Part shown: in pieces, positions 28,025 to 36,758 of the stretch
Position numbering within the stretch: the stretch's first letter is position 1
How the letters are laid out: each line of letters starts with the position of its first letter
NCBI GenBank assembly: GCA_004558975.1
Contig: SFZB01000002.1
Location: 4,762-68,761 of the forward strand
Direction: 5' to 3'
Origin: a bacterium
Lineage (GTDB): Bacteria > Bacillota > Clostridia > Oscillospirales > CAG-272
DNA length: 64,000 nt
The notes under the pieces: model-generated
What the model saw: only the letters and a program-made list of their open reading frames with translations
The model's database searches: none
What the model was told of the DNA's origin: nothing
Program-made: the position numbers and the translations under genes

Positions 28025-29794
28025 ATGGTTCGGAAAATACTGAAAAGCGTGGGGGAATACAAGAAGGCGACCATCATGACGATGCTGCTCGTCGTCTTTG
28101 AGGTCGCGATCGACTGTGTCATCCCGTTTATTATTGCCACGCTCATTAACCAGATCGAGGCGGGCTGTGGGCTCGATGTCATTGTAAAATGGGGCATCGT
28201 GCTGGTCGTGCTTGCCTTCTTTTCGCTCCTGTTCGGTGCGTGGGCGGGCTCGACCTGCGCCACGGCGTCTGCCGGGTTCGCGCGGAATCTGCGGCGCAAT
28301 CTCTTCCGCCGCGTGCAGGACTTCTCGTTCGAGAACATTGACAAATTTTCGTCCGCGTCGCTCGTCACGCGTATGACGACCGACGTCAGCAACGTACAGA
28401 TGGCGTTCATGATGATTATCCGTACCGCGATCCGCTCGCCCCTGATGATCATTTTTTCGTTCATCATGGCGTTTGCCCTCGGCGGGAGCATGGCGATCAT
28501 CTATGCGGTGCTGATTCCGTTCCTCGGGTTCTTCCTGTTCCTGATCATCCGGAAGGTGATGCCGCTTTTTACCCGCGTGTTCCGCAAATACGACCGACTC
28601 AATGAGTCGATCGAGGAGGACGTGCGCGGAATGCGCGTCGTCAAGAGTTTCGTCCGGGAGGATCACGAGCGCGAGAAGTTCGGGCGGGCGTCCGACGACG
28701 TGTGCCGCGACTTTACCCGCGCCGAGAAGATCCTCGCACTCAACAACCCGCTGATGCAGTTCTGCCTCTATGCCCTCATGGTCGTCGTCATTTTCTTCGG
28801 CTCGCGCAAGATCGTGAGCGTCGGCGGCACGAGCATGAATGTCGGGCATCTCTCCGGGCTCCTGACCTACGGCACGCAGATCCTCTTCAATCTGATGATG
28901 GTCTCATTTATCTTCGTCATGGTGACGATGTCGCTCGAGTCCATGAAGCGTATCACCGAAGTGCTGGACACCGAGAGCACGCTGACGAGCCCCGAGGGGG
29001 CACTGACCGAAGTGGCGGACGGCTCCGTCGACTTCGACCATGTGGATTTCAAGTATGCGGCGACGGCGGAGAAACTTTCGCTCTCGGATATCGACCTGCA
29101 CATCGCGAGCGGGGAGACCATCGGCATCATCGGCGGCACCGGCTCCGGCAAGACGACGCTGATCCAGTTGATCTCGCGCCTTTACGACGTGACCTCCGGC
29201 GCCGTGCGCGTCGGCGGGGAGGACGTGCGGAAATACGACCTCGAGGTGCTCCGCAACCAGGTGGCGGTCGTTTTGCAGAAGAACGTGCTGTTCTCCGGCA
29301 CGATCAAGGAAAACCTGCGCTGGGGCAACCCGGACGCGACCGACGCAGAGCTCGAGGAGGCATGCCGCCTCGCACAGGCGGACGAATTCATCACGCAGTT
29401 CCCCGACGGGTATGACACGCACATCGAGCAGGGCGGTACGAACGTCTCCGGCGGGCAGAAGCAGCGTCTCTGCATCGCACGGGCACTGCTCAAGAAACCG
29501 AAAATTCTGATTCTCGACGATTCGACCAGCGCCGTCGACACCAAGACGGATGCGCTGATTCGCATGGGATTCAAAAAGTTCATTCCCACAACGACGAAGA
29601 TCATTATTGCACAGCGGCTGTCCTCCGTGCAGGACGCCGACCGCATCCTGATCCTCGACGGCGGGCGGATCGCCGCCGTGGGTTCTCACGAGGAATTGCT
29701 TGCCAACAATGAACTGTACCGCGAGATCTGGCACTCGCAGAACCGCGGGAGCGGTAAATCCGAGGAGGGAGGTGACGGAGATGCAAACGCGTAA
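28025..29794 (+). CDS. ABC exporter, permease-ATPase half (first of heterodimer)
   Basis: The 589-residue protein has six membrane helices in residues 1-310 and a C-terminal nucleotide-binding domain. That domain has Walker A GGTGSGKTTL, signature NVSGGQKQRL, and Walker B ILILDDSTSAVD. The base after Walker B is Asp, not the catalytic Glu, so this half carries the degenerate site, as is usual in heterodimeric type IV exporters. The next gene overlaps it by 14 bases. The substrate (drug, lipid or peptide) cannot be told. Confidence 0.93.
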   Translation: MVRKILKSVGEYKKATIMTMLLVVFEVAIDCVIPFIIATLINQIEAGCGLDVIVKWGIVLVVLAFFSLLFGAWAGSTCATASAGFARNLRRNLFRRVQDFSFENIDKFSSASLVTRMTTDVSNVQMAFMMIIRTAIRSPLMIIFSFIMAFALGGSMAIIYAVLIPFLGFFLFLIIRKVMPLFTRVFRKYDRLNESIEEDVRGMRVVKSFVREDHEREKFGRASDDVCRDFTRAEKILALNNPLMQFCLYALMVVVIFFGSRKIVSVGGTSMNVGHLSGLLTYGTQILFNLMMVSFIFVMVTMSLESMKRITEVLDTESTLTSPEGALTEVADGSVDFDHVDFKYAATAEKLSLSDIDLHIASGETIGIIGGTGSGKTTLIQLISRLYDVTSGAVRVGGEDVRKYDLEVLRNQVAVVLQKNVLFSGTIKENLRWGNPDATDAELEEACRLAQADEFITQFPDGYDTHIEQGGTNVSGGQKQRLCIARALLKKPKILILDDSTSAVDTKTDALIRMGFKKFIPTTTKIIIAQRLSSVQDADRILILDGGRIAAVGSHEELLANNELYREIWHSQNRGSGKSEEGGDGDANA

Positions 29795-31718
29795 ACCGCA
29801 GGCAAAGCGCGGGGTGTTCCGCCGGATCCTCCGCGACCTGTTCCGCTACTATCCCGTGATGCTCCCCCTGACGATCGTCCTGATCCTGTTCAGTGCCGTC
29901 AGCGCGGCGATCCCCGCCGTGTTCATGGAGCGGGTCGTCACGATTCTCTCCGAGAGCCTCGCCGCAGGCGATGCCTCGTGGGCGACCGTGCGGCCGAAGA
30001 TTCTATCGCTGCTCGCCGTACTGGTCTCCATCTATATCGTTTCGCTGATTGCGAACTATGTGTACCACCGGTTCCTTGCCGTGATGACGCAGGGGGCGCT
30101 CAACAAATTCCGCCGCCGTATGTTCGACCATATGCAGTCGCTCCCGATCCGGTATTTCGACACGCATACGCACGGCGACATTATGAGTATCTATACGAAC
30201 GATACCGACACGCTCCGCCAGATGATCGGCGAGAGCCTGCCGCAGATGCTGAGCTCCGCCGTCATTATCCTCTCGGTGCTGTTCATCATGATCTGGTACA
30301 GCCTCTGGCTGACGCTCCTGGTGCTGATCGGCGTGGCGGCGATGTTCTTCGTGACGAAGCGCGTCGGCGGCAAGAGCGCGAAGTACTTCCTCCTCCAGCA
30401 GCAGAAGATCGGGCAGACCGAGGGCTATATTCAGGAGATGATGAACGGGCAGAAGGTCGTCAAGGTGTTCTGCCATGAAGAGGCGAGTAAAGCCGACTTC
30501 GACAGAATCAACGACGCGTTCTGCGACGCATCCACCCGCGCGAACCGCTATGCCAATATGCTCATGCCGATTATGTTCAATATCGGGAACATCATGTATG
30601 TGCTGGTGGCAATCGTCGGCGGGGCGCTCCTGACGACGGGGGTGTTCAACCCGTCGCTCTCCTACGCGATCGCGGGGCTCCGCGGTACCGCCGGTGCGGC
30701 GGCGCTCGCCATCGGCGCGCTCGTCACGTATCTCAACATGACCAAGCAGTTCGCCGGGAACATCGGGCAGGTGTCCGGGCAGGTGAACTCGATCGTCATG
30801 GGGCTTGCCGGCGCGACACGGATTTATGACCTCATCGACGAACCGAGTGAGGTGGACGAAGGGTATGTGACGCTCGTCAACGCAAGGGAAGTGAACGGCG
30901 AGATCGTCGAGTGCCCCGAGCACACCGGCATGTGGGCATGGAAACATCCGCACGCCGCAGACGGCAGTGTGACCTATACGCGCCTCACCGGCGACGTCCG
31001 CATGGTGGACGTGGACTTCGGGTATGTGCCGGAGAAGATCGTGCTCCACGACGTGACGCTGTATGCGGAACCGGGGCAGAAGGTGGCGTTCGTCGGCGCG
31101 ACCGGCGCCGGTAAGACGACCATCACCAACCTCATCAACCGCTTTTACGACATCGCGGACGGCAAGATTCGCTATGACGGCATCAACATCAATAAAATCA
31201 GGAAATCGGCACTTCGCCAGTCGCTCGGTATCGTCCTGCAGGACACCAACCTGTTCTCGGGGACGGTCATGGACAATATCCGGTACGGGAAACTGGACGC
31301 GACGGATGAGGAATGTATCGCCGCGGCGAAACTCGTCAGCGCGGACGACTTCATTACCCGTCTGCCGGAGGGGTATCAGACCGAACTCGTCGCCAACGGC
31401 GCCAACCTCTCGCAGGGACAGCGGCAGCTGCTCGCGATCGCCCGTGCGGCGGTTGCCGACCCGCCGGTTATGATTCTCGACGAGGCGACGTCCTCGATTG
31501 ATACGCGCACCGAGGAAATCGTACAGCGCGGGATGGACGCGCTGATGCACGGGCGCACCGTGTTCGTCATCGCGCACCGTCTCTCGACGGTCAAGAACGC
31601 CGATGTCATCATGGTACTCGACCACGGCCGCATCATCGAGCGCGGCACGCATGACGACCTCATCGCGAAACGCGGCAGGTACTATCAGCTGTACACCGGT
31701 GCGTTCGAGCTGGAATAA
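29781..31718 (+). CDS. ABC exporter, permease-ATPase half (second of heterodimer)
   Basis: The 645-residue protein has an N-terminal cytoplasmic stretch, six membrane helices, and a nucleotide-binding domain with Walker A GATGAGKTTI, signature LSQGQRQLL and Walker B VMILDEATSSID with the catalytic Glu. Between membrane and ATPase domains sits an insertion of about 45 residues (EVNGEIVECPEHTGMWAW region) that is typical of the larger partner in these pairs. GGAGG lies before ATG 29781, inside the end of the first gene. The frame is open upstream but has no better start. Confidence 0.93.
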   Translation: MQTRKPQAKRGVFRRILRDLFRYYPVMLPLTIVLILFSAVSAAIPAVFMERVVTILSESLAAGDASWATVRPKILSLLAVLVSIYIVSLIANYVYHRFLAVMTQGALNKFRRRMFDHMQSLPIRYFDTHTHGDIMSIYTNDTDTLRQMIGESLPQMLSSAVIILSVLFIMIWYSLWLTLLVLIGVAAMFFVTKRVGGKSAKYFLLQQQKIGQTEGYIQEMMNGQKVVKVFCHEEASKADFDRINDAFCDASTRANRYANMLMPIMFNIGNIMYVLVAIVGGALLTTGVFNPSLSYAIAGLRGTAGAAALAIGALVTYLNMTKQFAGNIGQVSGQVNSIVMGLAGATRIYDLIDEPSEVDEGYVTLVNAREVNGEIVECPEHTGMWAWKHPHAADGSVTYTRLTGDVRMVDVDFGYVPEKIVLHDVTLYAEPGQKVAFVGATGAGKTTITNLINRFYDIADGKIRYDGININKIRKSALRQSLGIVLQDTNLFSGTVMDNIRYGKLDATDEECIAAAKLVSADDFITRLPEGYQTELVANGANLSQGQRQLLAIARAAVADPPVMILDEATSSIDTRTEEIVQRGMDALMHGRTVFVIAHRLSTVKNADVIMVLDHGRIIERGTHDDLIAKRGRYYQLYTGAFELE

Positions 31719-31752
31719 TACTTCGACACGAAAAAGTCTTATGCTTTCTCCG

Positions 31753-31789
31753 GGAGGAGCCGCAATTCTGCGGCTCCTCCTTGTATTTT
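31753..31789 (+). terminator. Terminator of the ABC exporter operon
   Basis: GGAGGAGCCGCA (31753-31764) and TGCGGCTCCTCC (31769-31780) form a 12-base perfect stem with loop ATTC, followed by TTGTATTTT. Confidence 0.88.
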
Positions 31790-31850
31790 GCCGTGGAGTC
31801 TGTCCTTTTCGGTGCGGGCGAGGACACGCAAAGCTCGCGCAAAGTGCATC

Positions 31851-31879
31851 TTTACAGGGCGGGGGGATTGTGTTACAAT
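31851..31879 (+). promoter_or_regulatory. Promoter of uppP
   Basis: TTTACA (31851-31856) and TACAAT (31874-31879) are spaced by 17 bases. The gene starts at 31935 behind GAGGAG. Confidence 0.75.
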
Positions 31880-31934
31880 AACAGGCGGAAACGGGGTTGC
31901 CCCCCATTCGAGACTAAGACGAGGAGTATGCTGT

Positions 31935-32783
31935 ATGATTTGGCTGATTGTGATTCTGCTCGGTGTGATTCAGGGGATCACCGAATGGCTGCCCGTGTCC
32001 AGTACCGGGCATATGTTGCTATTCGAAGACTGGCTCCCGATGAACGTGACGCCGGAGTTCCGTAGCCTCTTCATGGTGGTGATCCAGTTCGGGTCGATCA
32101 TCGCCGTGCTGGTACTGTTCTGGCGGCGCCTGTGGCCCTTCGGCAAGACAAAGGCACCCGAAGAAAAGAAAGCCATCTGGACGCTGTGGGGGAAGGTGCT
32201 GATCGCGGCTGTCCCCGCCGCCATTATCGGGCTTCTGCTCGACAATCTCATTGAGGACTACATTTACGCGAAGCCGATCGTCAAGTGTTCGGTCATTGCC
32301 GGGACGCTCATCGTGTACGGCGTCGCCTTTATCGTGATTGAGCGCTGCCTCGCGGGACGGGAAAACCGCGTCGAGACCGTCGACCAGTTGAGTTGCCGCG
32401 ATGCGCTGGTCATCGGGTGCTTCCAGGCGCTGGCGCTCATTCCCGGTACTTCGCGCTCCGGCGCGACCATTGTCGGCGCCCGCCTTTGTCGGATCTCGCG
32501 CACTGCGGCGGCGGAGTTCTCGTTCTTCCTCGCGATTCCCGTCATGCTCGGTGCGTCCGCTCTGAAGATCGGGAAGTACTTTCTGATCGACAAACTGACG
32601 ATGAGCGGTGCCGAGGTCGGGCTCCTGCTCGTCGGCGGCGCGGTGGCGTTCCTTGTCTCCCTTGTGGTGATACGGTTCCTCATGGACTTCGTCAGACGCC
32701 ACAGCTTCGAGCCGTTCGGCTGGTACCGTATCGGACTCGGCGCCGCGGTACTGCTGTATATGTTCCTCCGCTACGTCCGCTGA
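31935..32783 (+). CDS. uppP: Undecaprenyl-diphosphate phosphatase (UppP/BacA)
   Basis: UppP recycles the undecaprenyl-pyrophosphate carrier for cell-wall synthesis and gives low-level bacitracin tolerance. The 282-residue membrane protein has seven to eight helices, the first motif EWLPVSSTGH (residues 17-26) and the second motif PGTSRSGATI in the middle. The reading frame runs further upstream, but GAGGAG eight bases before ATG 31935 and the promoter at 31851-31879 fix the start. It appears monocistronic. Confidence 0.95.
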   Translation: MIWLIVILLGVIQGITEWLPVSSTGHMLLFEDWLPMNVTPEFRSLFMVVIQFGSIIAVLVLFWRRLWPFGKTKAPEEKKAIWTLWGKVLIAAVPAAIIGLLLDNLIEDYIYAKPIVKCSVIAGTLIVYGVAFIVIERCLAGRENRVETVDQLSCRDALVIGCFQALALIPGTSRSGATIVGARLCRISRTAAAEFSFFLAIPVMLGASALKIGKYFLIDKLTMSGAEVGLLLVGGAVAFLVSLVVIRFLMDFVRRHSFEPFGWYRIGLGAAVLLYMFLRYVR

Positions 32784-32822
32784 CGTCCGGCGGTCGTTTC
32801 TCTCCCGTAGGGAGAATGCCGC

Positions 32823-32880
32823 ATTTTGCAAAATCCGCTATTACTTTGGCAGAAAACGCCATAGTATTGCCATTTTCGCC
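32823..32880. promoter_or_regulatory. Two palindromes upstream of the KDPG aldolase-KDG kinase operon
   Basis: ATTTTGCAAAAT (32823-32834) is a perfect 12-base palindrome. Fourteen bases on, GGCAGAAAACGCCATA (32848-32863) and its near-inverse TATTGCCATTTTCGCC (32865-32880) form a second, imperfect dyad. A TACAAT at about 32885 is the likely -10. The arrangement fits one or two repressor operators for sugar-acid genes. Confidence 0.5.
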
Positions 32881-32919
32881 GTGTTACAATGATGTGAATA
32901 CTAAATGGGGGTGTTCCAA

Positions 32920-33519
32920 ATGACAAGTGAACAGTTACTCGCAAACAACCGTGTCGTTCCCGTCGTGGTCATCCGCGACATCGTCGACACTTGCCCGACG
33001 CTCGAGGCGCTCTGTGACGGGGGAATCCCGGTCGCGGAGATCACCTTCCGCACCGCTTGCGCCGCCGAGGCGATCCGCATCGGGTGTGAAAAGTTCCCCG
33101 AAATGATGATTGGTGCCGGCACCGTTATCAACGCGGAGCAGGCAAAGACAGCGATCGGGGCGGGCGCCCGCTTTATCGTGTCGCCCGGGCTCTCTGCCGA
33201 TGTGGCGGCGGTCTGCCGCGAGGCGGATGTGCCGTATCTGCCCGGCTGTGTGACGCCGACCGAGATCATGGCGGCGCTCGAAATGGGGCTGACGACGCTG
33301 AAATTCTTCCCGGCAAACGTGTACGGCGGGCTCACCGCCCTGAAGGCGCTGTCCGCGCCGTTCCCGCAGGTGCGTTTCCTGCCGACCGGCGGGGTCGACC
33401 TGAAGAACATCAAGGAATATCTTTCTTTCGATAAAATTGCCGCTGTGGGCGGGAGTTTTATGATGAAAGGCGATATCCGTGCGAACTGCAAACAACTGAT
33501 GGAGGTACTGAACGCATGA
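32920..33519 (+). CDS. eda: 2-dehydro-3-deoxy-6-phosphogluconate (KDPG) aldolase
   Basis: KDPG/KHG aldolase splits KDPG into pyruvate and glyceraldehyde-3-phosphate. The 199-residue protein carries the catalytic pair E40 (PVAEITFRT) and Schiff-base K128 (TLKFFPANVYGG), with GAGTV and YLPGCVTPTEI in between. I used ATG 32920, since the in-frame ATG at 32905 overlaps the GGGGGTG that serves as ribosome binding site. It overlaps kdgK by four bases. The upstream palindromes suggest induction by a sugar acid. Confidence 0.92.
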   Translation: MTSEQLLANNRVVPVVVIRDIVDTCPTLEALCDGGIPVAEITFRTACAAEAIRIGCEKFPEMMIGAGTVINAEQAKTAIGAGARFIVSPGLSADVAAVCREADVPYLPGCVTPTEIMAALEMGLTTLKFFPANVYGGLTALKALSAPFPQVRFLPTGGVDLKNIKEYLSFDKIAAVGGSFMMKGDIRANCKQLMEVLNA

Positions 33520-34535
33520 AAGTCATTACATTCGGTGAACTGATGCTGCGCCTTGCGCCGGAGGGATACTACCGGTTCGTGCAGGCGGATACATACGGCG
33601 CGACGTTCGGCGGCGGGGAAGCCAATGTCGCCGTCTCGCTCGCCAACTACGGGGTACCGGTCGATTTCGTGACCAAACTCCCGAAGCATGAGATCGGTCA
33701 GGCGGCGGTGAACAGCCTGCGCCGTTTCGGCGTCGGTACGGACAAGATTGTCCGCGGCGGCGACCGTGTCGGGATCTATTATCTTGAAAAAGGCGCCTCT
33801 CAGCGTCCGAGCAAGGTCATTTATGACCGCGCGGGTTCTGCGATCGCGAAAGCATCGCCCGAGGATTTTGACTGGGCGAAGATCTTTGAGGGAGCCGACT
33901 GGTTCCATTTCACGGGCATCACGCCCGCGCTCTCTCCCGAGATCGCGAAGATCTGCCTGACCGCCGCGAAAGAGGCGAAGAAACTCGGTCTGACCGTTTC
34001 CTGCGACCTCAACTACCGTAAGAAACTGTGGACGCGCGACGAGGCAAGAGCGGCGATGACCGAGATTTGCCGCTATGTCGACGTGTGCATCTCCAACGAG
34101 GAGGACGCCGCGGACGTGTTCGGCATCCGTGCCGAGGGGACCGACGTGGACAGCGGGAAGATCAATCAGGACGGCTACCGCAGTGTGGCGAAGCAGCTCA
34201 CCGATATGTTCGGTTTCCGTGCCGTTGCCATCACGCTCCGCGAGAGCATTTCGGCGAACGACAATAACTGGGCGGCGATGCTCTACACCGGCGGCGAGTG
34301 CTACTTCTCCCGTAAGTATGCCATCCGCATTGTGGATCGTGTCGGCGGCGGCGACAGTTTCGGCGCCGGGCTGATCTACGGCATGATCTCCGGGTATGAT
34401 CCGCAGAAGACCATTGAGTTCGCTGTGGCGGCAAGTTGCCTGAAACACACGATCGAGGGCGACTACAACATGGTGAGCGTCGCCGAAGTGGAGGCACTGG
34501 CGGGGGGAAGCGGATCCGGCCGCGTACAACGCTGA
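33516..34535 (+). CDS. kdgK: 2-dehydro-3-deoxygluconate (KDG) kinase, PfkB family
   Basis: This 339-residue ribokinase-fold enzyme phosphorylates KDG to KDPG, the substrate of the preceding aldolase. It shows GGGEANVAVSLANYG near the N-terminus, the substrate-binding CDLNYRKKLW region, and the C-terminal catalytic RVGGGDSFGAGLIYG. The start overlaps the aldolase stop (ATGA). Together the two genes form the last steps of pectin or hexuronate breakdown, or of a semi-phosphorylative Entner-Doudoroff route. No isomerase or dehydratase is in the window. Confidence 0.92.
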   Translation: MKVITFGELMLRLAPEGYYRFVQADTYGATFGGGEANVAVSLANYGVPVDFVTKLPKHEIGQAAVNSLRRFGVGTDKIVRGGDRVGIYYLEKGASQRPSKVIYDRAGSAIAKASPEDFDWAKIFEGADWFHFTGITPALSPEIAKICLTAAKEAKKLGLTVSCDLNYRKKLWTRDEARAAMTEICRYVDVCISNEEDAADVFGIRAEGTDVDSGKINQDGYRSVAKQLTDMFGFRAVAITLRESISANDNNWAAMLYTGGECYFSRKYAIRIVDRVGGGDSFGAGLIYGMISGYDPQKTIEFAVAASCLKHTIEGDYNMVSVAEVEALAGGSGSGRVQR

Positions 34536-34576
34536 CGAGGCAAGCGCGGAGCGCGGAGAACGCGGGTGTAAATAGG

Positions 34577-34611
34577 AAAATGGGGGCACGAAGTAGTTGC
34601 CCCCATTTTTT
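34577..34611 (+). terminator. Terminator of the eda-kdgK operon
   Basis: ATGGGGGCA (34580-34588) and TGCCCCCAT (34598-34606) form a nine-base stem with a nine-base loop, followed by TTTTTC. A closely similar hairpin stands at 36595-36620. Confidence 0.88.
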
Positions 34612-34725
34612 CATAAAGGGAACAAAATCTTCGTATTGCGCCCAAAATGGGGGAAACGGATGCACCCGCTAACGCCGAAACCAGTCTCTGCCGTACAAAC
34701 TAAAGTTTCTTTTTATCCAAGGTAA

Positions 34726-34920
34726 ATGCATTCCCGCGCCTACGGGAATGCATCAGGCAAACCAACGGCTTCTCCGACCAATCACAAAGTTTGCCGGGAC
34801 GGACGACGAGCCCTGTTTTCGGGGCTTCTCCATCGCTCCACGCTTGTCTCGGTTACACAAGTTGAGCAACAGATGGCACAAAGGTCGGAGACCGCAGGTG
34901 GCGGGCTTACGCTTCGCGGT
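34726..34920. ncRNA. Unexplained, highly structured ~200-bp segment (candidate structured RNA or mobile-element remnant)
   Basis: Several nested inverted repeats occur in a stretch without a credible gene. ATGCATTCCCG (34726-34736) pairs with CGGGAATGCAT (34743-34753). GGCAAAC (34756-34762) pairs with GTTTGCC (34789-34795). TCTCCGACC (34771-34779), inside that loop, pairs with GGTCGGAGA (34883-34891), a pseudoknot. AGCCC (34809-34813) pairs with GGGCT (34822-34826). CCATC-GCTC-CTTGT (34830-34847) pairs with ACAAG-GAGC-GATGG (34857-34876). ACCGC (34891-34895) pairs with GCGGT (34916-34920). The strand is not determined. I do not recognise the class; the end palindromes could also fit an IS200/IS605-type remnant or its omega RNA. 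Confidence 0.45.
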
Positions 34921-34936
34921 GGGGTGTAATCAACCA

Positions 34937-34965
34937 TTGACATTGCGGGTGATCTATAGTAAAAT
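34937..34965 (+). promoter_or_regulatory. Promoter of the leucine-rich-repeat lipoprotein
   Basis: A perfect TTGACA (34937-34942) and TAAAAT (34960-34965) are spaced by 17 bases. Confidence 0.8.
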
Positions 34966-35033
34966 GGCAATGGAAAAACGCGGCGCCGGGGCGGGGACGC
35001 CATCGGCTCAGTGCGCGACAAGCGGAGGATGGT

Positions 35034-36510
35034 ATGAAACGGTTTCGGTTTTGGTTGATGGCGGCTCTGGTCATGATTTTTGCGGTATTCGCCGCATCGT
35101 GTGACGGGGCTTCCGGAGGGACGGCGGGGGAGACGGAGCACCAGCACAACCTATGAATTGCGCGGGGGCGGCTCCGGCTGCGCTGTACTCGCTGTACCGA
35201 AGACCTATCAGGGGTACCCGGTGGTCAGCATCGGGGAGAAGGCTTTCTATGAGCGGAATATCCGGGAAGTCATTCTGCACGAAGGGATCCAGACGATCGG
35301 CGGTGCCGCATTTGCACGCTGCGAGGCACTCGAAAAGGTCACGATCCCGGAGGGGGTGACTTCGATCGGCGGAAATGCTTTTAACCGATGCCGCCGATTG
35401 CAGGAGATTACGATCCCGGGGAGCGTCCGCACGATCGTCGCCGCGGCTTTCTCGTCCTGTGACCGACTCGTCACGATTACGATCGGCGACGGCGTGCAGG
35501 AGATCGGGGAATCCGCTTTTTCCGGTTGCGGTACTCTCGGAGCGATTGAAGATCTGACACTGCCCGCAAGCACGACCGTGATCGGCGAAGGCTCTTTTGC
35601 AGGGGCGAACATTGTGAGCCTGACCGTAAACGGCAGCGCGGGATGCTCCATCAGCGAGCAGGCTTTCAGTGGGTGTGCATTACTGAAAACCGTGGTCATC
35701 GGCGATGGTATTGCAAGCATCGGGGAGTCTGCATTCGACTTTTGCTCCGCGCTGGAAACGGTCGTCATCGGGAACGGTGTGGAGAACATAGGAAAATGGG
35801 CATTTGCAAAGTCCGGGGTACAAACCGTTGCGTTCAGTGACACGGTGCAGATCATTGAAGCAAATGCCTTTTCGGGGTGCAGCCGTCTGCAATCCGTTAC
35901 ATTGCCAGATGGCCTCCGGACGATCGGGGAAGATGCGTTCAACGGCTGCGTGCATCTGAACTCCGTCACGCTTGGGCGTAATTTGCAGGTGATCGGCGCG
36001 TACGCATTCTCCATCGAATCGACGCTCCTGGAGATCGTGAATCGCTCGGCACTGCCGCTGGCAGCGGGAAGTAAAGACTACGGCGGAATCGCGAAGAATG
36101 CCCGCACGATACGCACCGAGGCGGGCGAGAGACAGTATTTTGCGACCACGGAGGACGGGTATCGCTTCTATGAAGATGATGAAGTCTCCTATCTGCTGCA
36201 ATACGTGGGCGACGAGACGGAACTCATCCTGCCGGAGTCTTCACCAAGCGGCAGAGCGTACAGTATATACAGGTGTGCATTCTATGAGGATGACCGGATC
36301 ACAGCGGTCACGATCCCCGCGTGTGTGCGCCGGATTGATCCGCTTGTGTTCACGAGATGCACCTCTCTCACCTCGCTGGCATTTGCCTGCACGGACGGTT
36401 GGTATGAGGTCTATCGGGGGGAGCACAGCGCGATAGATGCCTCCGATCCTGCAAAGAACGCAAGCCGGGTCGAACTGGAATACTATCTGAAAGCATGGGT
36501 CCGCGAGTAA
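35034..36510 (+). pseudogene. BspA-type leucine-rich-repeat surface lipoprotein, interrupted by a +1 frameshift
   Basis: ATG 35034, with GGAGG six bases upstream, opens a lipoprotein signal peptide: basic start, hydrophobic core, lipobox AASC at residues 21-24 or thereabouts. The frame ends at TGA 35154-35156. The next frame (+1) then carries about 450 residues of BspA/LRR_5 repeats ('AF..C..L..V.IP.GV..IG', period about 23), from TYELRGGGSG to the stop at 36510. Joining the frames near the run of five G (about 35126-35130) would give one ordinary lipoprotein of about 490 residues. So it is a frameshifted gene, a phase-variable one, or a base-calling error. Confidence 0.8.
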
Positions 36511-36517
36511 CGGACAG

Positions 36518-36557
36518 AACACGGAGAGGAGCCGGCAGCACGGCTCCTCTCCGTGTT
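36518..36557 (+). terminator. Long hairpin after the LRR gene
   Basis: A perfect 17-base stem (36518-36534, 36541-36557) has loop GCAGCA. No T-run follows directly (CAAATAA), so it may be a weak terminator or an mRNA 3' stabiliser. Confidence 0.55.
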
Positions 36558-36594
36558 CAAATAACGGTGATCGTAATAACACGGATCACGAACA

Positions 36595-36624
36595 GGGGCA
36601 CAAAAGTGTTGCCCCCGTTTTTCT
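36595..36624 (+). terminator. Second terminator after the LRR gene
   Basis: GGGGCA (36595-36600) and TGCCCC (36610-36615) enclose a nine-base loop and are followed by CCGTTTTTCTTTT. Confidence 0.75.
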
Positions 36625-36643
36625 TTTGCGTGCGCTGTAAATG

Positions 36644-36706
36644 CCCCAAAAGTTTTTGAAAGAGGGGTGCGGGGAGGAAACCTTTTGCAAAAAGTTTCCT
36701 CCCCGC
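36644..36706. repeat. Repeat-like hairpin element
   Basis: GCGGGGAGGAAAC (36669-36681) and GTTTCCTCCCCGC (36694-36706) are perfect 13-base arms around CTTTTGCAAAAA, preceded by CCCCAAAAGTTTTTGAAAGAGGGG. Intergenic elements with this AAAGTTTTTGAA and fold-back G/A-rich arm pattern recur in Oscillospiraceae genomes. It may also end transcription of the minus-strand uvrBA-dut operon. Confidence 0.6.
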
Positions 36707-36758
36707 TTAGTGCGCGCGCGTATTTTAGGTACTGAGAGCGCGTATTTATATGTACTTA

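Noticed and set aside
32905..32919. Upstream ATG as start of the KDPG aldolase
   Set aside because: This ATG overlaps the purine-rich GGGGGTG that best serves as ribosome binding site for ATG 32920, and itself has none.
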